Source: Azospirillum sp.
GTDB taxonomy: Bacteria > Pseudomonadota > Alphaproteobacteria > Azospirillales > Azospirillaceae
Direction: 5' to 3'
Assembly (NCBI GenBank): GCA_027486405.1
Contig: JAIXPD010000053.1
Span: forward strand, 1-64,000
DNA length: 64,000 nt
Shown piece after piece: positions 32,846 to 41,681 of the stretch (position 1 is the first letter of the stretch; the number at the start of each line of letters is the position of its first letter). The notes below the pieces were generated by a model that saw only the letters and a program-made list of their open reading frames with translations, had not been told where the DNA came from and did not search any database. The translations under genes and the position numbers were made by a program.

Positions 32846-34519
32846 TTAAAAAGTCCGGCTGACCGTCAGGGCGACGAAATCGCGGTCCTTCAGCGATTGC
32901 TTGAAGGAGACGTGGTTTTGCGAGTCGACGAAGGTGCCTTCCGGGCCGAAATAGTGGGTGTAGCTGAGGCCCATCTGCCAGGTGTTCTCATAGACACCCT
33001 TCAGGCCGATGCTGAGATCGCCGACGCGGTTGCCGTTGACCGCCGTGCCCAGGGCTGCGGAATTGCCCATGCCAAAGCCGAAGCCGACCGGCACCGACAG
33101 ATCCAAACCGGGCAGCGCCTGGCGGTAGGACGGTTCGTAGACCATGCGCAGGTTGCAGGCGTCGCGGTTGGCGTTGGGGTTCAGCGCGGCGGCGTTCTTC
33201 GTCACCTTCAGCACGCGGTTGCAGGCGAATTCCCCCAGGAACGAGGCCTCCTCCGCGACAAAGCTCGGCGGCAGGCTGGCCAGCCACGACACTTGCGCGT
33301 GGGCGGTGCGACCGACGGCGTAGAGCGGGTTCGCGTCGTTGTCGCCCGCCGCCGTCGGCCCGCCGAACCGGCTGGGCACGATGCCGAACAGATCAAGTTG
33401 CGCGTTGCTGGCCAACGGCATGTTGGTCCGCATCGAGGCTTCGCCCGCGATGTTGAACATGCCGATGGTGTGGCTGAAGCTGGCCCCGACCGTGCGGATG
33501 TTTTCGGGATAGACCCACAGGAATTGGCTGGGCACGCTGGTCCCGGTCATCAAGCCGCGCAGGTAGGGCTGCGGCGACTTGTCGTGATACTGCATGGCGT
33601 ACAGACCGACATCGGTCTCGCCGATCTGGAAACGCGCCTGGACGCCGCCCTGGCCGGAGTTCTTGGCGCGGATGTCGGCGGCGCGGCTGGCCCAGAAGGG
33701 GCCGACATTCATCCGTTCCGCGCCCGACCCGAAATTGTCCGACGCGGAAAAATAGCTGCCGGACCCGGCAAAGCGGTTTTCCTCCCACCGGAACTGATAA
33801 TAGACCCCGATCGACAGATCCGGTGAGATCTGCCATTGGCCGGACATCTGTTCGACCGGACGGACCAGCTCCTTGAACTGGGTGTTCGGCACCGACTGGC
33901 CCTTGACGATGTCGATGGGGGCCATGGCGGCGGCCACGCCGTTCGCGCCAAAGAACAGGCTTTCACCCCATTGCAGGGCGTAGCGCCCGACGCGGAAGGA
34001 GGCGGTCGTGTCCTCGATGTTGACCTTGCCGAAGGCGAAGGCGTCCAGCAGTTCGGCGTTGCGGCCGTGCAGGCGCTGCGTGTCCTTGGTGAAACTGGTG
34101 GAGGACACCGACCGCTGGTTCGCGGTCCGGGGGGAATCGTTGTCGTTGGAGCGGTTGTAAACGGTGTCGTACCAGCCAGCCCCGCTGACGCGCACGCCGA
34201 AGCCGCGATACACCACGTCCAGTTCCGACAGCAGATCGACGCGGTTGGAAATCAACCCGCGATCGAAGTTGCGGTCGCCGTCGTCGAAGTTCGCCGATCC
34301 CTTCAGCGTGGACGACGCGTCCTTGACGCGGGCGGCGGCGCTGTATTTGGCCGTCGTGTCCCAACGGATTTTGACCTCGGGGTTGCCGCTGTCGATTTCA
34401 AAAGCCTGTGCGGCCGGCAGGGCCAGAACGCTCCCCGCGCACAAGGCCAGGGCGCAGGCGATGGACCGGCGCGCCCGTCGCGCGCGCCGCTGTGCAACAG
34501 TCTTCACGAGACCCCCCAT
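32846..34519 (-). CDS. DUF1302 family outer-membrane protein
   Basis: A 557-residue protein with an Arg-rich N-terminus and signal peptide to about residue 40 (LCAGSVLALPAAQAF), then the DUF1302 opening of an amphipathic beta-strand protein (VKIRWDTTAKYSAAARVK; LISNRVDLLSELDVVY). It ends in the Phe-terminated strand VALTVSRTF typical of outer-membrane barrels. The start at 34519 was chosen because upstream residues are not signal-like. First gene of the operon. An inverted repeat CAATCAC-N6-GTGATTG at 34559-34578 lies just before it. Confidence 0.9.
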   Translation of the reverse strand: MGGLVKTVAQRRARRARRSIACALALCAGSVLALPAAQAFEIDSGNPEVKIRWDTTAKYSAAARVKDASSTLKGSANFDDGDRNFDRGLISNRVDLLSELDVVYRGFGVRVSGAGWYDTVYNRSNDNDSPRTANQRSVSSTSFTKDTQRLHGRNAELLDAFAFGKVNIEDTTASFRVGRYALQWGESLFFGANGVAAAMAPIDIVKGQSVPNTQFKELVRPVEQMSGQWQISPDLSIGVYYQFRWEENRFAGSGSYFSASDNFGSGAERMNVGPFWASRAADIRAKNSGQGGVQARFQIGETDVGLYAMQYHDKSPQPYLRGLMTGTSVPSQFLWVYPENIRTVGASFSHTIGMFNIAGEASMRTNMPLASNAQLDLFGIVPSRFGGPTAAGDNDANPLYAVGRTAHAQVSWLASLPPSFVAEEASFLGEFACNRVLKVTKNAAALNPNANRDACNLRMVYEPSYRQALPGLDLSVPVGFGFGMGNSAALGTAVNGNRVGDLSIGLKGVYENTWQMGLSYTHYFGPEGTFVDSQNHVSFKQSLKDRDFVALTVSRTF

Positions 34520-34961
34520 TGAATGATTGCGTTCCGGCAGCGGTCGCGCGCCATCGATCAATCACCACCCTGTGATTGGAACGACTGTGTGATTGGCGGC
34601 GCTGCGCTTCTGGAACCATCAGCCCCCCAGACTCTCGCAGGAAAACCGCAAGGATGATCTGGGAATGTCCGGTTTCTCTAGAGTGTCTGGCGTGACGATC
34701 TTTGATGGATTGTCATGGTTTGTCTCTTCCCTATGGGTTTTGATTGCGACACCGCTGCCTTGTCCGCATGGAAGGCCGGGAGCAACTTGCGGGTTCGATT
34801 GTTGTTTCAAAAACCATAGGGGCAAAAAATTGCTTAGACGAATGATTATTTTCCATTTGACATATTGATACGGTGAATACCTCATGGGGGACCCATCTCA
34901 AACGAGGATGGACAACCCCAGCAATCCGTGACACCCAGCGGTTTCGCGGTTCAGGAACGCC
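34520..34961. promoter_or_regulatory. Divergent promoter region, DUF1302 / LysR
   Basis: A 442-base gap, A/T-rich from 34640 to 34880. CAATCAC-CACCCT-GTGATTG (34559-34578) is a dyad, and its right half GTGATTGG recurs 17 bases further at 34589-34596. This is the sort of array a LysR protein binds beside its target promoter. TTGACA at 34856-34861 could be a -35 element for the LysR gene, but I see no matching -10. Confidence 0.5.
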
Positions 34962-35873
34962 ATGCGGTTCAAACGTCTGGATTTGAATCTTCTCGTCGCG
35001 CTCGACGCCCTGCTGCGGGAGCGGAACGTCAGCCGGGCCGCCGACGGTCTGAACCTGTCGCAATCGGCGATGAGCAACGCCCTGGCCCGCCTGCGGGATT
35101 ACTTCAACGACGATCTGTTGGTGCAGGTCGGGCGCAAGATGGAATTGACGCCGCAGGCCGAAAGCCTGGCGGAATCCGTGCGCGACATCCTGTTGCGGAT
35201 CGACACCGCCATCGCCGTGCAGCCGGATTTCGTCCCGGCGGAGTCCAAACGAACCTTCACGCTGCTGGTGTCGGAATACACCACGACGGTGCTGATTCCC
35301 GCCCTGCTGTCGCTGGTGCACCGGGAGGCCGAACACATCGCTTTCCGCTTCCTGCCCCAGACCGGCTCGCCCGAAGCGATGCTGACCAGCGGCGACGCCG
35401 ATCTGCTCATCATGCCGGAGGCGTTCATCCCGCCCGGCCATCCGTCCGAACCGCTGTACGAGGATGATTTCTCCTGCGTGGTCTGGCGCGACAGCGCGGC
35501 GTTCGGCGAGACGCTGAGCGTTGACCAGTATCTGGCGGCCCCGCACATCATCACCGAATTCACCACGGCCCGTGTGTCCTACGAAGGCTGGTTCATCAAG
35601 CGTCATGGGGTGGAGCGGCGGATCGCGGCGATCACCCCCAGCTTTCTCACCCTGTGCCCGCTGGTGGTCGGGACCGATTGCGTCGCGACGGTGCATTCGC
35701 GCATCGCCCGTCAGGCCGCGCGCGCCCTGCCGATCCGTCTGCTTCCCACGCCGATGGAGATTCCCACGCTGGTGCAGACGGTGCAGTGGCACAAATACCG
35801 CTCGCAGGATCCCGGCCTGAGATGGTTGCGCCACCGCTTGCAGGAGGCCGCGCGCCTGATCCAAACCCAGTGA
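34962..35873 (+). CDS. LysR-family regulator, NodD/PcpR-like
   Basis: A 303-residue LysR protein starting MRFKRLDLNLLVALDALL, with HTH ERNVSRAADGLNLSQSAMSNALARLR and the LTPQAESLAESVRDIL linker seen in NodD/PcpR-type regulators of aromatic or flavonoid-responsive genes. It is divergent from the DUF1302-DUF1329-hydrolase operon, so it is probably its activator. It ends 28 bases from the stop of the convergent monooxygenase gene. Confidence 0.88.
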   Translation: MRFKRLDLNLLVALDALLRERNVSRAADGLNLSQSAMSNALARLRDYFNDDLLVQVGRKMELTPQAESLAESVRDILLRIDTAIAVQPDFVPAESKRTFTLLVSEYTTTVLIPALLSLVHREAEHIAFRFLPQTGSPEAMLTSGDADLLIMPEAFIPPGHPSEPLYEDDFSCVVWRDSAAFGETLSVDQYLAAPHIITEFTTARVSYEGWFIKRHGVERRIAAITPSFLTLCPLVVGTDCVATVHSRIARQAARALPIRLLPTPMEIPTLVQTVQWHKYRSQDPGLRWLRHRLQEAARLIQTQ

Positions 35874-35901
35874 TCCGGGCCGTCGTTCCGCCGCCGCCGG
35901 G

Positions 35902-37083
35902 TCAGGAGTAGAAGCCCGGCTCCGGCAACGCCCCGGCCAGCGCCCAGACGCCCAACTCCTTCAGCTTGTAATCAAGTGGGTCGTGCAGGGAGTGGGTGCG
36001 GATGTTGCGCCAGAAGCGGTCGAAGCCGTGGCGGGCGGCGGCTCCGCGCGCCCCGGTGATGTCGAACAGGCGGCTGGCGGTGTCCAACCCGGCGCGGGCG
36101 GCGGCGAGCTTGAAGGTGGCGATGACCAGCGCGGCTTCCCCCCGCTCCGCCGCCTCCAGGCCCCGGCCCCGGTTCCAGGCGGTTTGCAACCGGTCCAGCG
36201 CGACACCGCCCAGCGCGTCGGCGGACGCGATGGCGAGCTGCGCCTCCCCGATGTGGTGGAGCAGATAGGGATCCTCGGCGGCGGTGGCCACGCCCGACGC
36301 GCGCCAGGGCCGCCCATCGGTCAGGGTGAAGTCGCGCGCCGCCGCCAGCGCCCCTTCGGCGATGCCCAGATACAGGCTGGCCAGAATGGCTTGGGCGATG
36401 CAAGGGCGCAGGCTGCTGGCGACGTCGCCGAACGGTCCCGGCGGCCCCAGCAGGTCGGACGCCGACACCGCCACCTCGGTGAAGCTGACGGTTCCGCTGT
36501 CGGTCTGGCGCTGGCCGATGGCGTCCCAATCGTTGTGAACGGTGATGCCCGGCCGGTCGGTGGGCAGCGCCAGCACCCGCAACACGCCGTCCGGCCCGTC
36601 CGCCGACACCAGAAGCCGGTCGGAATCGGTGGCTCCGGAGCAGAAGCTCTTGATGCCGGACAACACCCACCGATCCTCGCCGGATGGGGTCAGGGCGGTG
36701 CGCCGGTCCAGCGGATTCAGCGCGTTGCCCCAGAACAGGTTGCGCCGCGCGGTGGCGGTCAGCAGCCCGGCCCGTTGGGTCGGGTTGGCGTAGAGCAGGA
36801 CCGAGGCGATCATCAGATGCTGAAAGGCGAACAGATGCGCCAGGGAGGAATCCACCCGCGCCAGCGTCCGCACCGCGCCCAGAATGGCGGGCCAGTCCTC
36901 GCCCGCACCGCCATACGCCTCCGGGATCGCCAGCGACAGCAGGCCGGAGCGGCGGATCGCGTCGCGTTCCGCCTTGGCCGTGCCGCCCGCCCGGTCGCGG
37001 GCGATGGCGGTTTCGGCCAGATGATGGCACAGGGCGTCCAGCGCCGCGCGACGCTCCGGGGTGGACAGGGGAGCCGGACTCAC
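35902..37083 (-). CDS. SfnB/DszC-like flavin monooxygenase
   Basis: A 393-residue protein of the acyl-CoA-dehydrogenase fold. Visible: RSGLLSLAIPEAYGGAGEDW near residue 52, FSGIKSFCSGATDSD-type FMN region near 145 (ALTPSGEDRWVLSGIKSFCSGA), and the C-terminal NIRTHSLHDPLDYKLKELG, the hallmark of the SfnB/DszC flavin-dependent monooxygenase group rather than dehydrogenases. These use reduced FMN on organosulfur compounds. The GTG start (37083) overlaps the ssuD stop (GTGA). Third gene of the operon amidohydrolase-ssuD-this. Confidence 0.85.
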   Translation of the reverse strand: MSPAPLSTPERRAALDALCHHLAETAIARDRAGGTAKAERDAIRRSGLLSLAIPEAYGGAGEDWPAILGAVRTLARVDSSLAHLFAFQHLMIASVLLYANPTQRAGLLTATARRNLFWGNALNPLDRRTALTPSGEDRWVLSGIKSFCSGATDSDRLLVSADGPDGVLRVLALPTDRPGITVHNDWDAIGQRQTDSGTVSFTEVAVSASDLLGPPGPFGDVASSLRPCIAQAILASLYLGIAEGALAAARDFTLTDGRPWRASGVATAAEDPYLLHHIGEAQLAIASADALGGVALDRLQTAWNRGRGLEAAERGEAALVIATFKLAAARAGLDTASRLFDITGARGAAARHGFDRFWRNIRTHSLHDPLDYKLKELGVWALAGALPEPGFYS

Positions 37084-38210
37084 GATGCGCTCCGCGCCGG
37101 TTGCAGAGAGCCGAAGGGGCTGACGAAGGACACATCCGGGGCTGGTTGGGCGGTGGGCGGCGGGGCCGCCACCGGCAGCAGCGGGAACAGCAGATCGGCA
37201 ACCCGGTGCGCCTCCTCCAAGTGTGGGTAGCCGGACAGAATGAAGGAGTCGATGCCGAGATCCCGGTATTCCAGCAACCGGTCAGCCACCTGCCGGGGAT
37301 TGCCGACCAGCGCGGTCCCCGCCCCGCCGCGCACCAGCCCGACCCCGGCCCACAGGTTGGGCGACACCACCAGATCGCGGCGCGACGCCAGTTCGGTCAT
37401 GCGGCGCTGGCCTTCGGATTCGAATTGGCGGAAGGCGCTGTGCGCCGCCTCCACCGCCGAACGGTCGATCTTGCTGATGAGCCGGTCGGCGGCGGCCCAG
37501 GCATCGGCCTCCGTCTCGCGCACGATGACGTTGACGCGCAGGCCATAGGTCAGGCGGCGGCCATGGGCAGCGGCGCGCGCCCGCACGTCGGCGATCTTGG
37601 CGGCCACGGCTTCCGGCGGTTCGGCCCAGGTCAGATAGGTGTCGAAATGGGCGGCGACCGCCGCATGCCCGGCGGGGGAGGAGCCGCCGAAGAACAGCGG
37701 CGGGTGGGGGCGCTGCACCGGCGGCAGGGGAACCGTCGCCCCCGTCACCGTCACATGATCGCCGGTGAAATCCACCGTTTCGCCGGACAACACCCGCTTC
37801 CACACGGTGAAGAACTCCACCGCCTGGGCGTAACGCGCGTCATGGTCCAGGAACACGCCGTCCCCGGCCAGCTCCGCCGCGTCGCCCCCGGCGACGACGT
37901 TCAGATAGAAGCGCCCGCCCGACAGCCGGTCCAGCCCGGCGGCCAGACGCGCGGCGAAGGTCGGCGTCATCGAGGATGGCCGGGTGGCGACCAGGAAGCG
38001 CAGGCGCTCCGTGGCCTCGATCAAGGCCGCCGAGACGATGTAGGGTTCCTCGCAAGCCTTGCCGCAGGGAACGAGAACACCGTGATAGCCCCGCCGGTCG
38101 GCGGCCTGCGCGATCTCCTTCAAATAAGCCAATGTGGCCGGGCGGCTGTCGATCTGGCTGCCCAGATAGGGGCCGTCGCCATAGACCGGCAGGAACCAGA
38201 AGATGTCCAT
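37080..38210 (-). CDS. ssuD: FMNH2-dependent alkanesulfonate monooxygenase
   Basis: A 376-residue luciferase-like monooxygenase (TIM barrel). It opens MDIFWFLPVYGDGPYLG, followed by GYHGVLVPCGKACEEPYIV near residue 40 and FLVATRPSSMTPTFAARLAAGLDRLSGGR near 78, all SsuD/MsuD hallmarks. PPLFFGGSSPAG is near 190. It uses FMNH2 from a separate reductase to release sulfite from alkanesulfonates. The track frame starts upstream of the true ATG at 38210. The reductase for this operon may be the one at 41724. Confidence 0.92.
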   Translation of the reverse strand: MDIFWFLPVYGDGPYLGSQIDSRPATLAYLKEIAQAADRRGYHGVLVPCGKACEEPYIVSAALIEATERLRFLVATRPSSMTPTFAARLAAGLDRLSGGRFYLNVVAGGDAAELAGDGVFLDHDARYAQAVEFFTVWKRVLSGETVDFTGDHVTVTGATVPLPPVQRPHPPLFFGGSSPAGHAAVAAHFDTYLTWAEPPEAVAAKIADVRARAAAHGRRLTYGLRVNVIVRETEADAWAAADRLISKIDRSAVEAAHSAFRQFESEGQRRMTELASRRDLVVSPNLWAGVGLVRGGAGTALVGNPRQVADRLLEYRDLGIDSFILSGYPHLEEAHRVADLLFPLLPVAAPPPTAQPAPDVSFVSPFGSLQPARSAS

Positions 38211-38230
38211 GTCCGTATCCCCCGCGTCGT

Positions 38231-39088
38231 TCACAGATCCAGCGCCAGCAGGCGGCGGGCGTTGTCGTGCAGCAGCCCGTCCAGCACCGCGCCGTCGAAG
38301 CCGAGTTTCAGGAAATCCTCGACCGTCTGTTTCATCGGGCGGAAGGGGAAGGAACTGCCGAACAGAAGCTGGTCGCGCAGGAAGCCGTTGGCGGCCTCGA
38401 CATACAGGTGGCTGCCGGGCAAAAAGATGTACATGTCCGGCACGATGTGGACGTTGGGATAGCGGAAGGCGATGCCGATGATCTCGGCCACGCGCGGCCA
38501 GAAACCGTGATGAATCACGATGTTCAGGTTGGGGAAGTTGCGGGCGATCCGGGCCACCGGCGTTGGATCGTTGAAGCGCGGATCCGGGGTGGTCGGGCCG
38601 GTCATCAGGAACACCGGCGTTTTCAACTGGTCGCAGGCGTCGTAGACCGGCAGCAGAGACGGATCGTCGAACGGCAGCGCCGGGTCGAGGAAACCGGGTT
38701 CCAGATTGATGCCCTTCAGCCCCAGCGTGCGCACGGCCCGTTCGGCCTCCGCCACCGCCGCCGCGACGCCCTGGCGCTGCGGATCGACCGACCCGACGCC
38801 GATCAGTTCGGGCCGGCCCGTGACCAGCTCGTGCACCCGGTCGTTGGAGGTGCTGACGCCGGGCGTGTCCCGGCCGATGATCGCGGCGGCGGTGATCCCG
38901 GCGTCGCGCACCTCGGCCAGAAAGCCGTCCAGGGTGTGGGCGCGGGTGAAGTGGCGGTCGTCGCCACGGGCACCGACCCGCCGATTCAGCCAACGCGCGG
39001 TGTCAAAGGCGGGGGTCCCGGGGGTGGCCCCATAGAAATCATGCAGGAAGGACGGGCGGCTGCGCAGGTCGATGATTTTGCGGGACAC
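38231..39088 (-). CDS. Amidohydrolase-2 family metal hydrolase
   Basis: A 285-residue TIM-barrel protein of the amidohydrolase 2 family. Recognisable: KIIDLRSRPSFLHDF at the start (the usual DxHxH is replaced by DLRSR), LGLKGINLEPGF near 125, VFLMTGP near 158, NIVIHHGFWPRV near 184, and FGSSFPFRP near 246, the usual GSDFP position. Without the first HxH pair, metal binding would be altered. It starts with GTG, 28 bases after a predicted sigma-54 start site, and leads the ssuD operon. Its role in sulfonate use is unknown; hydrolysis of a side product or of an amide/ester sulfonate is possible. Confidence 0.78.
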   Translation of the reverse strand: MSRKIIDLRSRPSFLHDFYGATPGTPAFDTARWLNRRVGARGDDRHFTRAHTLDGFLAEVRDAGITAAAIIGRDTPGVSTSNDRVHELVTGRPELIGVGSVDPQRQGVAAAVAEAERAVRTLGLKGINLEPGFLDPALPFDDPSLLPVYDACDQLKTPVFLMTGPTTPDPRFNDPTPVARIARNFPNLNIVIHHGFWPRVAEIIGIAFRYPNVHIVPDMYIFLPGSHLYVEAANGFLRDQLLFGSSFPFRPMKQTVEDFLKLGFDGAVLDGLLHDNARRLLALDL

Positions 39089-39126
39089 GGTCGCGGTCTC
39101 CGGTTGTGCGGTCTCCCGGTCTGTTC

Positions 39127-39143
39127 GGCAACAAGGGTGCCAT
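39127..39143 (-). promoter_or_regulatory. Sigma-54 promoter of amidohydrolase-ssuD operon
   Basis: On the minus strand ATGGCACCCTTGTTGCC has GG and GC ten bases apart. The start would be near 39116, 28 bases before the amidohydrolase GTG. Two dyads lie upstream, centred about -88 and -119. Confidence 0.72.
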
Positions 39144-39195
39144 GTTGATGATTGTTGTTTTTCAAATGTTTAGCGAAGAGATGCGGCGGAGGCTG

Positions 39196-39242
39196 CGTTG
39201 CCAAGGCAACATCCGGATCCGGATCCTGCTGCCTTGGCAACG
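39196..39242. promoter_or_regulatory. Paired enhancer dyads for ssuD operon
   Basis: CGTTGC-CAAG-GCAACA (39196-39211) and TGCTGC-CTTG-GCAACG (39227-39242) have centres 31 bases apart. Together they also make a 14-base perfect inverted repeat (GCGTTGCCAAGGCA / TGCCTTGGCAACGC) around the palindrome ATCCGGATCCGGAT, so a terminator hairpin for the upstream activator gene is an alternative reading. The same dyad pair with nearly the same spacing occurs before the sfn operon. Confidence 0.7.
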
Positions 39243-39276
39243 CTGTGGAACCGCAGGGTGAATCGGCGGTGCGGGG

Positions 39277-41406
39277 TCAGGCCCCCGCCCACACCGCGTC
39301 CCGCACCGACACGCTGGCGGCGAGCAGGCCGGAGGCCAGGAAGCTGTCGGCGACCGCCTGTTGCCGCCGCACCGCGCGGTCATCCAACGGGTGGGCACCG
39401 TAGGTCAGACGGCTGAAGGCCAACTCCAACGCCGGGGCGGCGATGCCGAAATCTCCGGTCATGGCGCGCGCCGCTTCCGCCGCGTGGTGGGCGGCGTATT
39501 CGCCCGCCTTGCCCATTTCATCCAGCAGGATGGCGAGGATCTGCGGGTGGCGGGAGGCAAAGCGTGGGTTGGTCAAATAGAACTGGTGGTTGGGAACCAG
39601 CCCGTTGCCGTCGGTCAGCACCCGCGTGTCGTCGCGGATCTGGGCGGAGGACAGCAGCGGATCCCAGATCGCCCAGGCGTCCACCAGCTCGTCCAGCAGT
39701 GCGTCCAGCGCGGCGGCGGGCTGCATGTGGACGATCCGCACGTCGTTCAGGGTCAGGCCATGGGCCTGCAAGGCGCGCAGCAGGAAATAATGGACGTTCG
39801 ATCCGGTGTGCAGCGCCACCGTGCGCCCACGCAGATCGGCGGTGGTGCGCAGCGGGCTGTCCTTGCGGACCAGAAGGGCTTCGGCGCTGGGGGCGGGCGG
39901 GTCGTACCCGGCATAGACCAGCGGCACACCGGCGGCCTGGGCGAAGACCGGCGGGGCCTCCCCGGTTGCCACGAACTCCACCTCGCCCCGGCCCAGGGCC
40001 TCCATCATCTGCGGGCCGGAGACGAACTCCCGCCAGCGCACACGGTGGCCGTGCTCGGCCAGGCGACGTTCCAGCGCGCCGCGCGTCTTGACGATGCGCG
40101 AGGTGCCGAAGCTCTGATGGCCGATGACCAGATCGACCAACGGCGGCGAACGGGTCGCGGCGGCGGGCAGCGATGGCGACGGCGAACGGGGGGAAGCGGC
40201 GGGCGCGCGGCGGCGCGGCGCGATGGCCCCCAGATGCGCCAGTTGGGTGCGAAAGGCGTTGCGCGTCATGCCCAGGCTGTCGGCCGCCCGCATTTGGTTG
40301 CCGTGGGCCAGATCGTAGGCGCTGCGCGCCAGGGTGCGGACGATCCGTTCGTGCAGGTCCGGTTCGCCATTGGCGATGGCGCGGGCGACCAGCGCCTGCA
40401 CCTGGGTTTCCAGATCCTGCAGCTCGTCGTCCGGCACCGGTCGCCGCAGGGTGTCGTCGGGCAGGCGCACATCCGCCGGGCCGATCACCGGGCCGGGGGT
40501 CAGCAGCACCGCGTTGTGCAGCACATTTTCCAACTGCCGGATGTTGCCCGGCCAAGCGCACCGCTCCAACCGGTGCAGCGCGTCGGCCCCCAGCGACAGA
40601 TCCGGGCGACCCAGCCGCGCCTTGTGCAGGGTCAGGAAATGATCGGCCAGCAACGGGATGTCGCCGGGGCGGTCGCGCAGCGGATCCAGCCGCACCGACG
40701 CCACGTTCAGGCGGAAATACAGATCCTCGCGGAAGCGCTTGGCCGCCACCGCCGCCTCCAGATCCACGTTGGTGGCGGCGATGACCCGGACATCGACCGG
40801 GATCGGCGTGCGGGAGCCAACGCGGACCACCTCGCGCTCCTGAAGCACGCGCAGCAGCTTCACCTGAAGGGCGGGGGGCAGGTCGCCGATTTCGTCCAGC
40901 AGCAGCGTGCCGCCGTTCGCGGCTTCGAACCAACCCGCCTGTGTGCGCAGCGCACCGGTGAAGGCCCCCTTTTCAAAGCCGAACAGCTCGGCTTCGGCCA
41001 GGCTGTCGGTGAAGGCCCCGCAATTGACGGCGACGAAGGGGCCGCCGGTCCGGCGGCTCTGGCTGTGGATGTAGCGGGAGACCAGCTCCTTGCCGGTGCC
41101 GGTTTCCCCGATGATGAGCACGGTCGCGTCGCTGGGGGCCAAACGGTCGAGATCGGCCTGAAGCCGCTGGGAACGCGGATCGGCAAAGACCATCGCGGTG
41201 GCGCGGATCGTCGGTTTCCGGTTGCGGCTGATCGGGTCAAAGGCGAGAACACGATTCTGCGCGTACCCGGCGGTGTCCAACCCCGGTCCGCAGGCCCGAA
41301 CCGGGCCGACCGCCATCGTTGGCACGCTGTCCGCGTCGAACCCCGCCAGCGTGGGGGCGAGCGGGGCGGCAGAGGGGCGGCGGTCGCGTTGCGGGGGCTT
41401 GGTCAT
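39277..41406 (-). CDS. Sigma-54 activator fused to SsuA-like sensor
   Basis: A 709-residue enhancer-binding protein. Residues 1-70 match no domain I know. The AAA+ domain (about 72-320) has Walker A GETGTGKE, the sigma-54 contact loop GAFTGA and Walker B GTLLLDEIGDLP. A Fis-type HTH follows (MRAADSLGMTRNAFRTQLAHLG, about 375-400). Residues 425-709 are a cytoplasmic SsuA/NMT1-like substrate-binding domain (VDLVIGHQSFG; GEVEFVATGEAPPVFAQAAG; VALHTGSNVHYFLLRAL) without signal peptide. Most activators sense through the N-terminus; here the only sensor is C-terminal. Lying between two sulfur operons with sigma-54 promoters, it is functionally SfnR-like. The ATG at 41406 has GGAAAGG upstream. Confidence 0.9.
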   Translation of the reverse strand: MTKPPQRDRRPSAAPLAPTLAGFDADSVPTMAVGPVRACGPGLDTAGYAQNRVLAFDPISRNRKPTIRATAMVFADPRSQRLQADLDRLAPSDATVLIIGETGTGKELVSRYIHSQSRRTGGPFVAVNCGAFTDSLAEAELFGFEKGAFTGALRTQAGWFEAANGGTLLLDEIGDLPPALQVKLLRVLQEREVVRVGSRTPIPVDVRVIAATNVDLEAAVAAKRFREDLYFRLNVASVRLDPLRDRPGDIPLLADHFLTLHKARLGRPDLSLGADALHRLERCAWPGNIRQLENVLHNAVLLTPGPVIGPADVRLPDDTLRRPVPDDELQDLETQVQALVARAIANGEPDLHERIVRTLARSAYDLAHGNQMRAADSLGMTRNAFRTQLAHLGAIAPRRRAPAASPRSPSPSLPAAATRSPPLVDLVIGHQSFGTSRIVKTRGALERRLAEHGHRVRWREFVSGPQMMEALGRGEVEFVATGEAPPVFAQAAGVPLVYAGYDPPAPSAEALLVRKDSPLRTTADLRGRTVALHTGSNVHYFLLRALQAHGLTLNDVRIVHMQPAAALDALLDELVDAWAIWDPLLSSAQIRDDTRVLTDGNGLVPNHQFYLTNPRFASRHPQILAILLDEMGKAGEYAAHHAAEAARAMTGDFGIAAPALELAFSRLTYGAHPLDDRAVRRQQAVADSFLASGLLAASVSVRDAVWAGA

Positions 41407-41563
41407 GTCGGCGCCTTTCCAAGTCCTGAATGGCCTGTCCTGCCCCCACCCATCCAAGACGGTTTGGGAACGGGCTGGGGCACAAAATCCACTTTAGCAG
41501 TATGAAAAAACCATAAATACAACAAAACTAAATTGCTAATTAACGGATTAATCACAAATATTT

Positions 41564-41611
41564 TGCTGCCAGCGCAGCAGGCCCCTTGTGAATTCTGCTG
41601 CCAACGCAACA
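41564..41611. promoter_or_regulatory. Paired enhancer dyads for sfn operon
   Basis: TGCTGC-CAGC-GCAGCA (41564-41579) and TGCTGC-CAAC-GCAACA (41596-41611) have centres 32 bases apart, at about -121 and -89 from the predicted start at 41692. They share the form TGYTGC-N4-GCARCR with the dyads at 39196-39242, and sit at nearly identical distances from the respective promoters. Confidence 0.78.
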
Positions 41612-41664
41612 CCGCGCGGAAACACCTCGGCATCAAATCCAAGGGATTTCAATTGGTTGATTGT

Positions 41665-41681
41665 TTGGCACAGCGATTGCT
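41665..41681 (+). promoter_or_regulatory. Sigma-54 promoter of sfn operon
   Basis: TTGGCACAGCGATTGCT differs from TTGGCACG-N4-TTGCW at one position only. The predicted start near 41692 is 32 bases before the FMN reductase ATG. Confidence 0.82.

Noticed and set aside
39195-39243. Simple intrinsic terminator of the activator gene
   Set aside because: The perfect 14-base repeat could form a hairpin, but there is no T-run. The two half-dyads match the sfn enhancer sites in form and distance, which explains it better.
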